A stretch of DNA of 64,000 nucleotides, taken from assembly GCA_036877525.1 (NCBI GenBank), contig JAZGTH010000062.1:7562501-7626500 (forward strand), given 5' to 3'. Under the pieces are notes generated by a model that made no database searches, was not told the origin of the DNA, and worked only from the letters and a program-made list of their open reading frames with translations. A program made the translations under genes and the position numbers. Shown here piece after piece: positions 12,558 through 24,445 of this stretch (positions are counted from its first letter, which is position 1; the number at the start of each line of letters is the position of its first letter). The DNA comes from Chromobotia macracanthus (Eukaryota; Chordata; Actinopteri; Cypriniformes; Botiidae).

Positions 12558-15500
12558 TCATAGTCCCATCTGCATGTCAGCGAAATTGAAAAAGTTGTCA
12601 ACGTCACGCAAGGATGTATTTTTGCTCTCAGAAACAAACAACTGCAAGAAAAGCAGCAGAAAGAAGTGTCAGCTGATCAGAACGCATCTTCAATAAACTG
12701 ACCTTTAAAATAGCAGCTTCCTGTTGCGTTTACCTTAGTTCCATTGAACATCTCATCAGCAATGGCTCGGCACACCTCCACCACGCCATGTCCATTCAGC
12801 TCAAGGGCTACCACTGGACCTGCAGGAACAGAACAGAACACACAGGTTTATATTTACCAACAGAATTTTTTAAGTAATTATAACATGCATTATACATTAT
12901 GGCACCTTTGGTGATCCACTCAATGAGGCTTTCAGCATTATTTTGGAACACTCTCTTCACATCTTCAGGGCGCATGGAAACCTCTTTGGTCTGAATGAGG
13001 ACAAAGCCTTTGGCAGTTGCCTGCATTTAGAGGGTGGATACAGAGATTTTGTAAATTAGCTCAGTTATCCAAATCCTTTCTAACCGTTTGTGATGGACAG
13101 GCTTTCTGTATTTTGTTTAGGAACAAAGCAGGGAAAACTCATTCAAGGAAAATCTGAATGAAACCACTCTAAAATTTGCAGAAAAATACTGAAACAATGT
13201 CTGGATAAATATTTCATATCAAGCATATGCCATATGTTTGACGCCATATCTGATGTTTTCATGTTGTTTAACATCTGATACTTTGTCATACATATTGTAG
13301 TGTTTCATATAATATATAAGCATAAATCACCTAAATAGCATTTGTTGACTATGCTTAAAACAATTATACAGCACTGTCAAACCAAACCATATGAATCATA
13401 GTTTGGAGCTTTCCATTGTTGTTTACTGTTGTTAGTAATGAAAGAAGGGAGTAGAGAAGCCCACAACCAGACATATTAAGACAATTTACAGAATAAAAAA
13501 TATATCAAAACCATTATGTTGCCTGTTCATACACATGCTTGAAAAGCCAAAAATCAATCATACACTATTTTGTTGGCCTCATGCCAGATTGCTAAAAGTT
13601 AGAAATCTGAAAACTGAAGTGAAAACAGCCTATTATCTTTTTTTCTGACTGAAGCAAATTTCATTTCCCAATTCTATTACACTGAGGAAGATTAGATGCA
13701 TCTAATATGCATTCTCAAGCCTTTCTTTAGAAAGAAAACTTCTCAGGTTCATCAGGAACGTCAGACTCACTGAGAACTTCCTGCTTGAGAAATTTTAAGC
13801 TTGTAACACAAATAAAATTCAACGCTTAACATCGCTGCAGATCATCAACCAACAGTTGCAACCGAAAACTTGATATCAAACTTGATCTAACCTCATCAAT
13901 AAGTTTGCGGGCGTTAGCAGTGGTGTAGTCTCCAGCAAAGAACACAAACAAGCAGGACTCTTCACTCATCTTACACCGTCCCCCTTTGGTCAGGGGAACA
14001 ATGCTCCGGCTTGCTTCAGCAGAGATTCTCACAGACTTGAACTCTGACCCACAATCAGGTAGAGGCACATGCTCCAGGACAGCAGCGTCCTCAGACAGGA
14101 GACTCCAATTGGTCTCTCCGGAGACAGGAGTGAAGTCATGAATGTTGCTCCAGTTGTTGTTGAAAATGCTAAGGCCTGCGTCTTTAAAGTGGAAAGCCAG
14201 CTCAGGGTAGTAGTACTGGTAACAGGCAAACTTCATGCCCGTTGAAGACTCAATAATGGGTTGGGTGGCACAGCACAGAAAGACGTCCATTTTCTTGCAG
14301 TCTCTGGTGCGGAACTGCTGGCACGCCACCACACATTTAATTTCTTTGCAGTCTCTGAAGAACACACTGCCTTTGACTGGACCTAACATAATGCGGCAGT
14401 TTACACAGTCGTCGATAGTTATAGCTGCCGAATGGTCACATACATAGATGTTACAGTTCTCACAGTCCTGAATGACAAACTGCTGGCCGTTGAGTGTGCC
14501 TGGCAACCGGCCCACAGTTTCATTTTTGAGGCCTGCCAGCATGAAGTCTTTGGGATCAACCTGAAATAACAAGCATGTCAAAATTACAGAAATGATAATA
14601 AACTAAGAATTTTAGAAACTGAATAAATTGTTATCAGCTATTTATGCTCTCCATTTTTGTTCACACAGAATGTCCTTCAGAGGGTGTGTTCATTAGTGCC
14701 ATAATTTTTACAACCTTCATTTATCCTCATCTATAGCAGATCTGTTATACATTTTCCCTATCTAAAGGCAGTCCTGTTACTTAGACTTTATTATTGTTAT
14801 TTCACATACTTTGTGAGCACTTTTCAACAAACCAATACAAATATGGGCTATGGGTTTGTTCTAAATCTTAACCCTAAGTGTTAAACCTTTGTGGACTGCT
14901 CATCCCACAGTGTTCATGCAAAGGACAGGCACAACTGAAACCTGAAATTGTGTTGCTTCTTGAGGGGTGTTTTATTATTTTCCAAAGCTTTAGACTGACA
15001 ATTTATGAAAAAATCCTATAGAGTTCAAATGAAAAGAAGCAGAGTCAAATCTAGGGACCATTTTCTTCAGAAAATGTAAAAAAAAATATATATATTTTTT
15101 TAATTTTCACCCAATGGATTGTCACTGCCAGCCAGGGATCAAATGAGACATTTTTGGGATACAAGCCCAGATATTTTCCACCATGCGTTATTTATTGATG
15201 GCAGCTCCCATGCAACGACAAAACAAAAGTCTAATCCATCAGATCAGACAATGTCCTTGACAGGCAATATGTTTTGCTAGAAAACTTTTATGTACTGTTG
15301 TGCCTGTCCTATACATGTTATTCAGTTTGCGCTTCGAAGCCTTCATCAACAATATCCAACTATTTCAATAGTTAAACATGATACAGTCATATTTCTGGAC
15401 ACCTCAAAACATTACTGATGGTAGTGCGGTCGGAAGGACAGACAGACACTCCCTTCTTCTGATACACTGTCACGCATGTTAATGTCGACACATTTATTTG

Positions 15501-16076
15501 CTAATCCCTACCACAGCGTTATCTGGACAGCGCCAGGCGAACAAGTTACGTGCACTGACTTAAAGCCGATAATAAGCTCTATTTATAATATACCATAGCA
15601 TGTGAAAAGCCATATTAGAAAGCTACAGTGGCTCAACACTGATCAGGAGTGGCCAAACCCTTAGCTAGCGTGATTACGCATGAAGTGAACTACATTTTCA
15701 CATACGCACTTCGGCTAGTGTTGGGATTTAACTACGCGAGTTTAGCTTGTCATTGTCATTTTTGAGAATAGCTGTTTCTGGTAAACGTTAGTTTAATTTA
15801 ACATGCATTATCCATATAAAGCAGTGCGCTGAATCGATGTGCTATTTATGCATATAAAAGATATCACCCTTTTAACGACTGCGTCTTGTAATGCAGTACC
15901 TTTTCTCGTTTGTCCCAGCTGTATTGCTTTGGAGCCTCTTGGTTGCTGTTGCTGCCGAGCGCAGTGTTGTTAATTTCGGGGAGGTCACTGGCCGCAGCGC
16001 TCTCGTCCCCGGCGGGCAAAGCACTGTCCTTTTTGGGAGATTTGCTCCTCGATTTTTTGGTAAAGAAGCACCCCAT
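12558..16076 (-). CDS. rp2: Rp2: TBCC-domain GTPase-activating protein for ARL3
   Basis: RP2 stimulates GTP hydrolysis by ARL3 at the cilium base and Golgi, releasing lipidated cargo for ciliary delivery; human loss causes X-linked retinitis pigmentosa. Five exons (16076-15900, 14560-13892, 13020-12906, 12819-12734, 12641-12558) join to 1131 nt, 376 aa (human 350). The start gives MGCFF: Gly2 for myristoylation and Cys3 for palmitoylation, as in the family. A low-complexity insert in exon 1 accounts for 25 extra residues. The TBCC beta-helix spans about residues 60-215 (DCENCNIYV, DHSAAITIDDC, LACQQF-like VACQQFRTRDC). Its Arg143 aligns with the arginine finger Arg118 of human RP2. The NDPK-like C-terminal domain (FAGDYTTANARKLIDE, LIQTKEVSM) ends NFFNFADMQMGL. 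All phases agree. It is head-to-head with slc9a7, as in human. Confidence 0.96.
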
Positions 16077-16263
16077 TTATGAGGACCAAATGGCAATCGG
16101 TCTCTTAAAGCCCGTGCAAATATGCCAATGCGCCCCTCCTGTCGTAAATGCCACGCGTTATAAAATATTCTCGGTCCGCAAACGCAACAGCTCCCTCCCT
16201 CCCCAGAAACTACACAAGCACACTCAACCTGTGAGCTTCCCGTTTCCTTGACATGCGAGGCAG

Positions 16264-16268
16264 CCAAT
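16264..16268. promoter_or_regulatory. CCAAT box in the rp2/slc9a7 intergenic region
   Basis: CCAAT in the context AGCCAATCAG (an NF-Y-type core) lies about 190 bp upstream of the rp2 start codon and 17 bp from the X-box palindrome. X-box plus CCAAT proximity is common in RFX-driven promoters. Confidence 0.4.
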
Positions 16269-16284
16269 CAGTACAGCGGACTGC

Positions 16285-16297
16285 GTTACCAGGTAAC
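16285..16297. promoter_or_regulatory. Palindromic RFX X-box upstream of rp2
   Basis: GTTACCAGGTAAC is a perfect inverted repeat of GTTACC/GGTAAC around a single central A, matching the RFX X-box architecture (two half-sites with a 1-3 nt spacer). It lies about 210 bp upstream of the rp2 ATG in a CpG-containing leader region, consistent with ciliary gene regulation. Binding is inferred, not shown. Confidence 0.5.
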
Positions 16298-17080
16298 AGC
16301 GAATTGTAACAGGGATTGATACAATTATACTACCCATGCCTTATCTACCAATTCAATCTATCTACCGGCCCCATCTATTTCTGGGTGCGAAACCTAATAC
16401 TGGTGCACTTGAATTACATTCCTGGTTGTGTCACGGCGATCTTCTCCGGAAACATTTAACTATAAAAACTGTGAGTTTGCATTTTTCATATTGCAAAGGA
16501 AGTGTGGTAACATGCAGAACAGCAAAAAAAGAAATTTTAAATTCCTGTTTGCCTCCTTCAGTGTGACAGCTAGACCTTAGGGGCAGTAACAGGGCTTCAC
16601 GTGCTTTAAAACAACCTTACCGCTAATTTAAAAAAGGGACACAGTAATTTAGTCTTAGTTTTAGTCTGGTTCTCACATTAAAGCTATTGCATGGGTTCAG
16701 AATACTAGCTCACAAGTTGTATTAAATAATTTTTATTTCAGTTGATATTTTTGATATTTTATTGTTATTTTTATTTGCTTTATAGTGTCTTTGTCTAGTT
16801 TTCACCCTTTTTGACCTTGTCAGTTTGAATCACTATCCAACTATTTAGCAACCTTAAAACTAAAATTTACTAAAACGTATACTTATTTACTGAAATGTAT
16901 GAATACATTGTAATGCACGAATTGGTTTGTATCCACATTTTATTTTCCCTCTGTTTCTGCTGAGTAGCGTAACCGGGTGCCTGTGTCTTTAAGAGCATGG
17001 GCTGCTCTGGTGCCTAGTCTCTGACTACCTGACGCAGCTGAAGCAGTGAACGAGGGAAGCCGCCAGCAGCATCCCGCACC

Positions 17081-20000
17081 ATGGAGGCGGCCGAGGCACC
17101 AAAACCATGGACATCGTATATATTAGGACACCGCTCGCTGTTTCCCATTTTAATGTTCATTATAAGCCAAGGCTGTCAAATAGGAGCAGATGACAGTGGC
17201 ATGGAGGAACTTGCCACGGAGAAAGAGGCTGAGGAAAGTCACAGACAGGACAGCGTGAATTTACTCACATTCATTTTGCTTTTGACTCTCACTATCCTCA
17301 CGATATGGCTTTTCAAACACAGAAGAGTTCGTTTCCTGCATGAAACCGGGCTGGCGATGATTTACGGTGAGAAATTTGTATTTTAAAGGCAACATTAGGC
17401 ACCGGCTGTGTCTTAAAACCTACCGAGACAGAATTTCGGGCATCATAGGCGCGTGCATCAAGCTGACTCATTTCTAGCAGATTTTTTTGGCGCATTTGCT
17501 GTCTAGGTAGGCAGCATGCTAGAATCGGAGACAGGCCATCATCTTAAACGTTTAGCAAAGCTGAATCTGTCTGGGTAGACAGATCTGAATGAGTCTGGGT
17601 AGCCTGCTTGCTAGCTAATGTAGTACGAGTGCTAATACAAACCTGATGGACCAAATATTATTATAATAAAGTATTTAAAATTCCTGTTGTTTCTGTGACG
17701 TGACTGTTTAGATAGATGTTGATTAGATTTATTTTCTGAAATGTACAATACTATCTATATACAATAATATTTAGGAATGGATGCAACACAACGGCTTTGA
17801 TGTTGCATAATGTCTTAGGAATGTAGAAAATGATCCATTAAATTCCTCATTGATTTTTACTAATGTGAAATTCCTAAATGTGTCTCTTTCGAAATTGTAT
17901 TAAATTATTTTTCTGTCTCTGGACTCAACCAATGTAGAGTCATCTCACCCAGCAGTTTTCAGGACTCACAAACTGCTGGAAAATGTGTGTAAATTCATTG
18001 GTCAAAAGTGTGGGAGACTGTTTAAATTGATTTATCTGCTGGTTTATGCTTGTTATTATATTAATGCTGGTAAGACCTCGGCTACATTTAATTGGGTGGA
18101 TTGGTTTGTCTTATTCAGTTAAACCTGATTTTTTTCAAGGCTACTTTAACAGACAGTGATTTGACTGCGTAATGCTGCAAAGTATGCAAGGCATTAAGGT
18201 ATTACTGTAGCAGCCATGTTTACAAATTTTCATTCTCAGAAACTGCATAAATTCCGCAGATGATAATTTTCCAGTTTATGAAATAATTTTAGTATTAAGC
18301 CAGATATTACGTAAACTTAAAGCAGACATCTTATGCTTGGTAGACTTATTTCACTTTTATATCATTCCTTTATATAAGCAAACAATTAATTTCTTACTTC
18401 TATGCCTTAAATGTAGGTGCATGCATGTGGAGGTATTTCTTGTTCTGTTTAGTTCCACATCAAAAGTCAGACCAAACTGAAATGTTGTTCAGATGATTTT
18501 AAAAGCAATCATTGTGTTCATGCATATCATTTGTATAATTTCTTATATTGGGCCCTTGTTTGTTTTCATGTTTATCCTCAAACCTTTCTAATGTTATTGG
18601 ACAACATTTATTATATTCATATTCATATGCTATGCTTATTATCCAACTTTTTTAAAGAACCACATTTAACCTGTTGGCTTTACAAGCAAAAACACTAGAA
18701 GCGTAACAGTTCACAGGGAATTTTGGGGGACTTCCTGTTTATTAGCAGTAAGGTTACAGTGGAACTTGTCAGGTTATGTTTGCTGAATACATGCAGTGTA
18801 TGATATTGTACTATTATGTATTCACTGTTTTATAGCAATAGTAAATCCCAATGGCCTTACAGTACAATGCATGCAAAACATATTGTAAGTGTAAGTTCAT
18901 GCAAAAACCATTTTAAACAATGGTGTAGTAACATAAGTGAGGGATAAATGTTACAAAAATAAATGTTTTATACAAGACTGTGTAAATAGCTTCTAAACAC
19001 CCATGTCTCTAAGCCTCTAAACTGCTAATTTGGAGTCTTCATTATGCTATTTTTTGCTTTTATCTTAAAATGCAATTTTTCAACTAGTTTTCTGCTTAGG
19101 GTGCTTACACTAGAATTTATGTTATGTTACAGAACACTATGTTTTCATTAATTTCAGTGGAGCTAGTGAAATGTAAGAAATAGAAGATGTAATGATTTGC
19201 AAAAGTTACATCACATTGTGATGTGTCCTTTAACCAAAAAGAATTTTCAGATAGGCAGAGCCAGTCGTGCTTAAGTAATCCAATTCTGTTTTTTACGTCC
19301 TGATTTCATGCTAATGCAGCTTTTTCCAACCCCCCCACCCCCCCAAAATGGTTCTTGTGTGCTTTTCTATCTATCAAACGTCAGCTTTTTCTCTAGTGTG
19401 TAATTAGCTCTGATAGTATCAGCTTCTGTTTAGTTAATCTGCCTTAATCATTTGCCTACCATCAACATGTTCATCAACATCAACAAGCAGGTTCCAATTC
19501 TAGTTCAAGCATATTCCACTGTATTGTTTCAAGTGTTGCTGCATTGAATCTTTGGCTCATTTTTCATTTAGAATGAAGGTTGACATGCTTTGGCTCTCAC
19601 ACCTGCCAGGGGCTTTTTGCTCTACCACTTATGTCTCTGGAGTGCACCACTGTAAAGTGGTGTAATTTCTGTCATGCTGCAGTGTACAGTAACATACTCA
19701 ACATCAGTGTGTTGGAAGGAAAACACTAAGCTGCATTAGCCGGATTCTGATTGGATAGAAGATGTCTGAGGTCACTCCTTGTCTTTGCCCACTTCTAAAT
19801 GTAATGCTAACACAATTACTAAGGCCCTGCACATGCTCATTTAAGCCTTGGAACACAGAGTGCATAAACACAGGAGCTCAGTGTGTTTGTACATTTCTAT
19901 CCTTGTAAAATCACTCTTTCATATGTTGAGTTTGGAGTTGTACCCGTCTATACGCTGATGCCCACTGCAGCTTTGGGGATTTTTGTGTTGTTACATGCGC

Positions 20001-23000
20001 TCATACACGCTGTACTACCCTCCCCTATGTGTGTTCACCCCTGTCCCCTTTAATTCAGTTTCACTGCAGACCTTATTCTTGCTGTTACTGAAATATGAGA
20101 TGCATTGCTGAAGAAAACACGATTAATACAATGGACTTAACCATTTTCAGTTTTCTCTACTACATAATAACCTGGTGTTATGTTGAACTCTTATCTTTGC
20201 TATCTTATCCTTTCTATAATTAGTTCTGTGCTTGTATTTGGGCTTTCCTGGTGTCCCAAACATTATGCAAATGTCCTGGCATTGGGTTGTGAATGTGTTT
20301 ACATACAGAGTGTATTTTATATATTGACGTAATGATCAGTGACTGTGTTGTTATCAAAACATTTGCTTGAGAATCTTAAGCACAATCCTGACACTTATCT
20401 CAAACAATGAGTTGGGAGCGGGACTATCTGGTTGGCTGACCGATTGCAGAAGGATGGAGTGTTTGGGAAACCTGTTTGACAACAGCCATTATTTTTGCAA
20501 TCTTGTGCAAAAAAACAATGCAATTGGTTGCACAGTGCACAATGATACAAAAATAACAAAATTAACTTGTAAAATGTTTTGCTAATTTAACTTATATACT
20601 ATTCTAAGCAACTATTCTATTCAAATTTAACATTTGTTTTTTTTACCATTTTACAATAAGTTTCACAGATTTCTTTCCCAAAATGAGCCCACTAATATGT
20701 ATAAAGTGAGACTGTGTTGTGACACTGTGTTTTGGCTGTGTTTAAAATGGGGTTGTGTGATATAATGTTTTTACCTCTGTTCTTGGTTCTAAACTGTAGC
20801 CCATACCAGGTGTGTTCTTCTCCTGGAACTATATGAGAATGGAAATACCCTCCAACAGATTTGACACAGCAGACACACACCTGCCATCACACAGAATTAA
20901 ATCTGTTTATACTGAGATTTGAAAGGGAAATGTGCAGTTTCTGCACCACTGCATGTTGTAAAAACCATTGTTTTCAAATGACACTCGTAGCACCCCTTAT
21001 ACTCCATCCTTATTGTCCAGTGTTTGGGTAAAGAAATAGCCTCAGGCTCTAATGTTATTGGTTAAACCAGAGGTTGACTTGCTAAACCTCATAAAGCATC
21101 ACAATGTTTACACTTCTGAGAGAAATAAACCTATAAAATGGTTTACTACTTGTCTCTTCACATTAAATTGTGAAACATTATTGTAACTTAAAAAAATGCG
21201 TGCCAGACATAATCCATTTCCCCCCCTTGTCTCTCTCAAAAGTGGATTTCAACTGTCAAAACTATAATCCAGTCTTTGTCATATTATGTCTTTGTGAGTG
21301 CTTTATCCTCTTGTTTGTCTGTCTGTGGGCAGGTCTGTTGGTGGGTGTTATTTTGCGGTATGGCATCCCCTCCACCAGCTACCATAATAAAACTCCACCA
21401 AGCTGCTCCCTGAAGGAGGGTCCTGTCAGCACGCTGCTCCTCAACATTAGCGGAAAGTTCTTTGAGTACACGCTTAAGGGAGAGATCAACTCCAGAGAGA
21501 TCCACAACGTGGAGCAGAACGACATGCTGCGCAAGGTACATTATATACAACAAATATACACACGTGTACAAGCAGTGACCTGCAGTAGAGGTCTGTTCTT
21601 TACATTGTAACATTGTGTACATTGAGGTGTATTAAATTCATGTCCTCTGAACAGAGGTGTTATATTTGATGTATTATTTTTTGAAAGACAGTGTTCATAG
21701 AGACCCCATAAGATACATAACAGTTCATAGAGACATAACAGTTTTGTTAATGTACATCAGCTTGACAGCAGACAATGTCTTAAAGATGCAAAATCATAAA
21801 TAATTCAGGCACATCAACACCATCATTGGGCGGTTTCTATATGGCAAAGAAAATGTCATGGGGTCTTTTTAAACGATGGAAAAAATATTACAAATACGTT
21901 TATAAAACATTTATTTTTAGATATAAAAATGAATTACACATTTTGCTTAGTTGTAGTGTGTTAAGTGTGTGCAACCCTTCATTACCTACTAAGGTAATAA
22001 ACAATATGAAACCCAGAGGAATGGACTATAAGGAATCTTCCAAAATTCACGTCTGTGAAATATTTGCTTGCAGTTGACCTTTGACCCAGAGGTGTTTTTC
22101 AACATTCTCCTACCTCCCATCATATTTCATGCTGGATACAGCCTCAAAAAGGTACGAGTAAAAACGCTTCTTATCTTTATCTCTGTTCATTATGAAATTG
22201 TAAGATATGATGAAAGTGACATTTTGGTTAGGTGCCTCTCTCATGGGCACTTCAGTTGCTACATGCCAGAACTGAAATTGAACCAGCAACCTTCCGATTA
22301 CAAGCCCGCTCACTAACCAGTAGGCCACAACTCCTCCATCTTGTCTAAAGCAAACTTCTATTTTTTTCTCACTGTGGGGCTTTAGTGGATGTTTAACTGC
22401 AGGGCAGAAGGGTGAGTCAGACGTGAAGCTCATGACAGGGCGTGACTAGCACCTTCTGAAATGTGTCGTTGGTGTGAATTATATTGTACTTATTTTAACA
22501 TGCAGTCAGACCTTGCCCTCTGTGTAGCTAGGTTTGTTGTAGTGTTTAGCATTATTGCTCCCCATGACCTCTTAATCAATGGTTTATAGTCTTATGTCAT
22601 TATGGAACTATTACAGAGCTCTTTGGCAGCAAACAGTTTTGGCATAAAGGCCTACACACAGAAGCAGTATTATTAACCAAGACTGTTTCTTAAAAGCATT
22701 GTGAGTGAATTAAAATTAAATAAATTAAATTTTATTTATTTTATAAATAAAATAAATTAAATTAAATGCATAGAGACCATTGGTGCCAACTGGTACTTGA
22801 GAAATGCACCCCATAAGCATTGCTCATCTGATCTGTTTTTTGTTTTATTAAACTTTCTCTAATTCCTTTACATTGTCTAATATTTTTCCATTTTTAAATT
22901 TGAGAAGGAATGAAGAGAATTAAAACTGAAAATAGTCAGCATAGATTAGTAGATTTAAATAAAAATTAAATGCATTTTTTTACAAACATGTTTTCTATTT

Positions 23001-24399
23001 TGCGATGGCACAAGTAAATGACATTATGGCACAATAAAAGCTGTGTACATCTGTCCCCTGCAGCTTTATGAACATTCATTTCAAATTAAGTATCTACTAT
23101 GCATTGGCCAGTTAAAGACATCCCTATAGCACTGTACTCCTAATGATATAGACTGCATAATTTATCTGATTGCCTCTCAAGCACATGCAGAATGTATTTT
23201 GCCCATTAGTTCATATCACTGCAGCGTGGATCAGAAGAATATCATGTTTATCACATCTGAATTCCAGAGATTATGTGAAGTTTTACATTGTGCTGAGTGA
23301 GGAGGGAGGCCCTGCGGAAGTGAGAGGAACAGGTTTCTGCCAGCTGTCAGTTTGTGGGACAGAAACACACACACACACACACACAAAGGCTACACAGGTT
23401 TCTTTTTGTGAAACCCAGAGCATATGTGAGTTTCGGTTGTTATGACCAGGTTTTGGGGGGCAAAAGGAGAACCCACAGGGATTAGGCAGTGGTTTTCTTT
23501 ATCTGTAGGATACATTTGAGATAAGTGTATGCCGTTGTGTTATGGTCAGAAGATAGCAACTACATTTTTAGGGTGTGGTTCTTTTGGGTCTAATCTGCAT
23601 TACTGACCCACATTTTGATGTGTTGTATATTTTAAATATACATTATAATTTATATTTAAGATTATAACATTATAAAATGTTAAATATTTGTTCTTTAATG
23701 TAACCTTTCACTGTGCACACAAAGGCGACATTTGTTTGTAATTTGCTGCAGATGCATCGCAAGAAATGTGAGGTACTGTCAGCTGCCAATTTATTCAGAA
23801 ATAAGTATTAAAACATGCATATTCTAATGCATGCAAATGTGGAAATTATACGTCAACAGTGGTTCACTTCCACAAGTCAGGATGGATTGCTGTTGTGACC
23901 TGTACCAAAGTTCAAATCCACTGTACTGCAGACCACATTTTCAATCATGAAGCTCGCTGATGTGCACCCAAGATCAAGAAGCAATTTCACACCAACTAAA
24001 CCAGCTAATCGGTTTATGAGTGCCCCTGATTTCCTGAGGAAGTACTCGAAATGCTTTGATTAAGGCTTGAATGATTCCATATTTGCTTAAATCTTAACTG
24101 ACTGCAGTGGAGTTTTCAGTTGCATTTGACTACAGCTGCAATTAAAGTGGTATGTTATTTCATTGCTATGAGGAAATCACTTTGTACAGTCTCAGTTTCC
24201 TTCTGCTAGCTGCACACCATAGACAACAGTAGCAGTGTAGGAGTTTACATTTTAAGTTCTGCGATAATGATCAAGATGTTGTATTACTATTATTGCTTGA
24301 TTATAAGAATGTTTTTCAAACATTTGGTTAATTCTGTAACTTTTTAAATGTTCCACCAAGAATTTAAGAGTAAAGTTTTGCTGTATATGAGATATATAT

Positions 24400-24445
<46 letters not shown>

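Noticed and set aside
15891..16251. Plus-strand frames opposite rp2 exon 1
   Set aside because: They are antisense to a well-supported coding exon and its GC-rich leader, with no similarity.
21284..21622. 112-codon minus-strand open frame over slc9a7 exon 2
   Set aside because: It is antisense to a conserved coding exon and has no family similarity.
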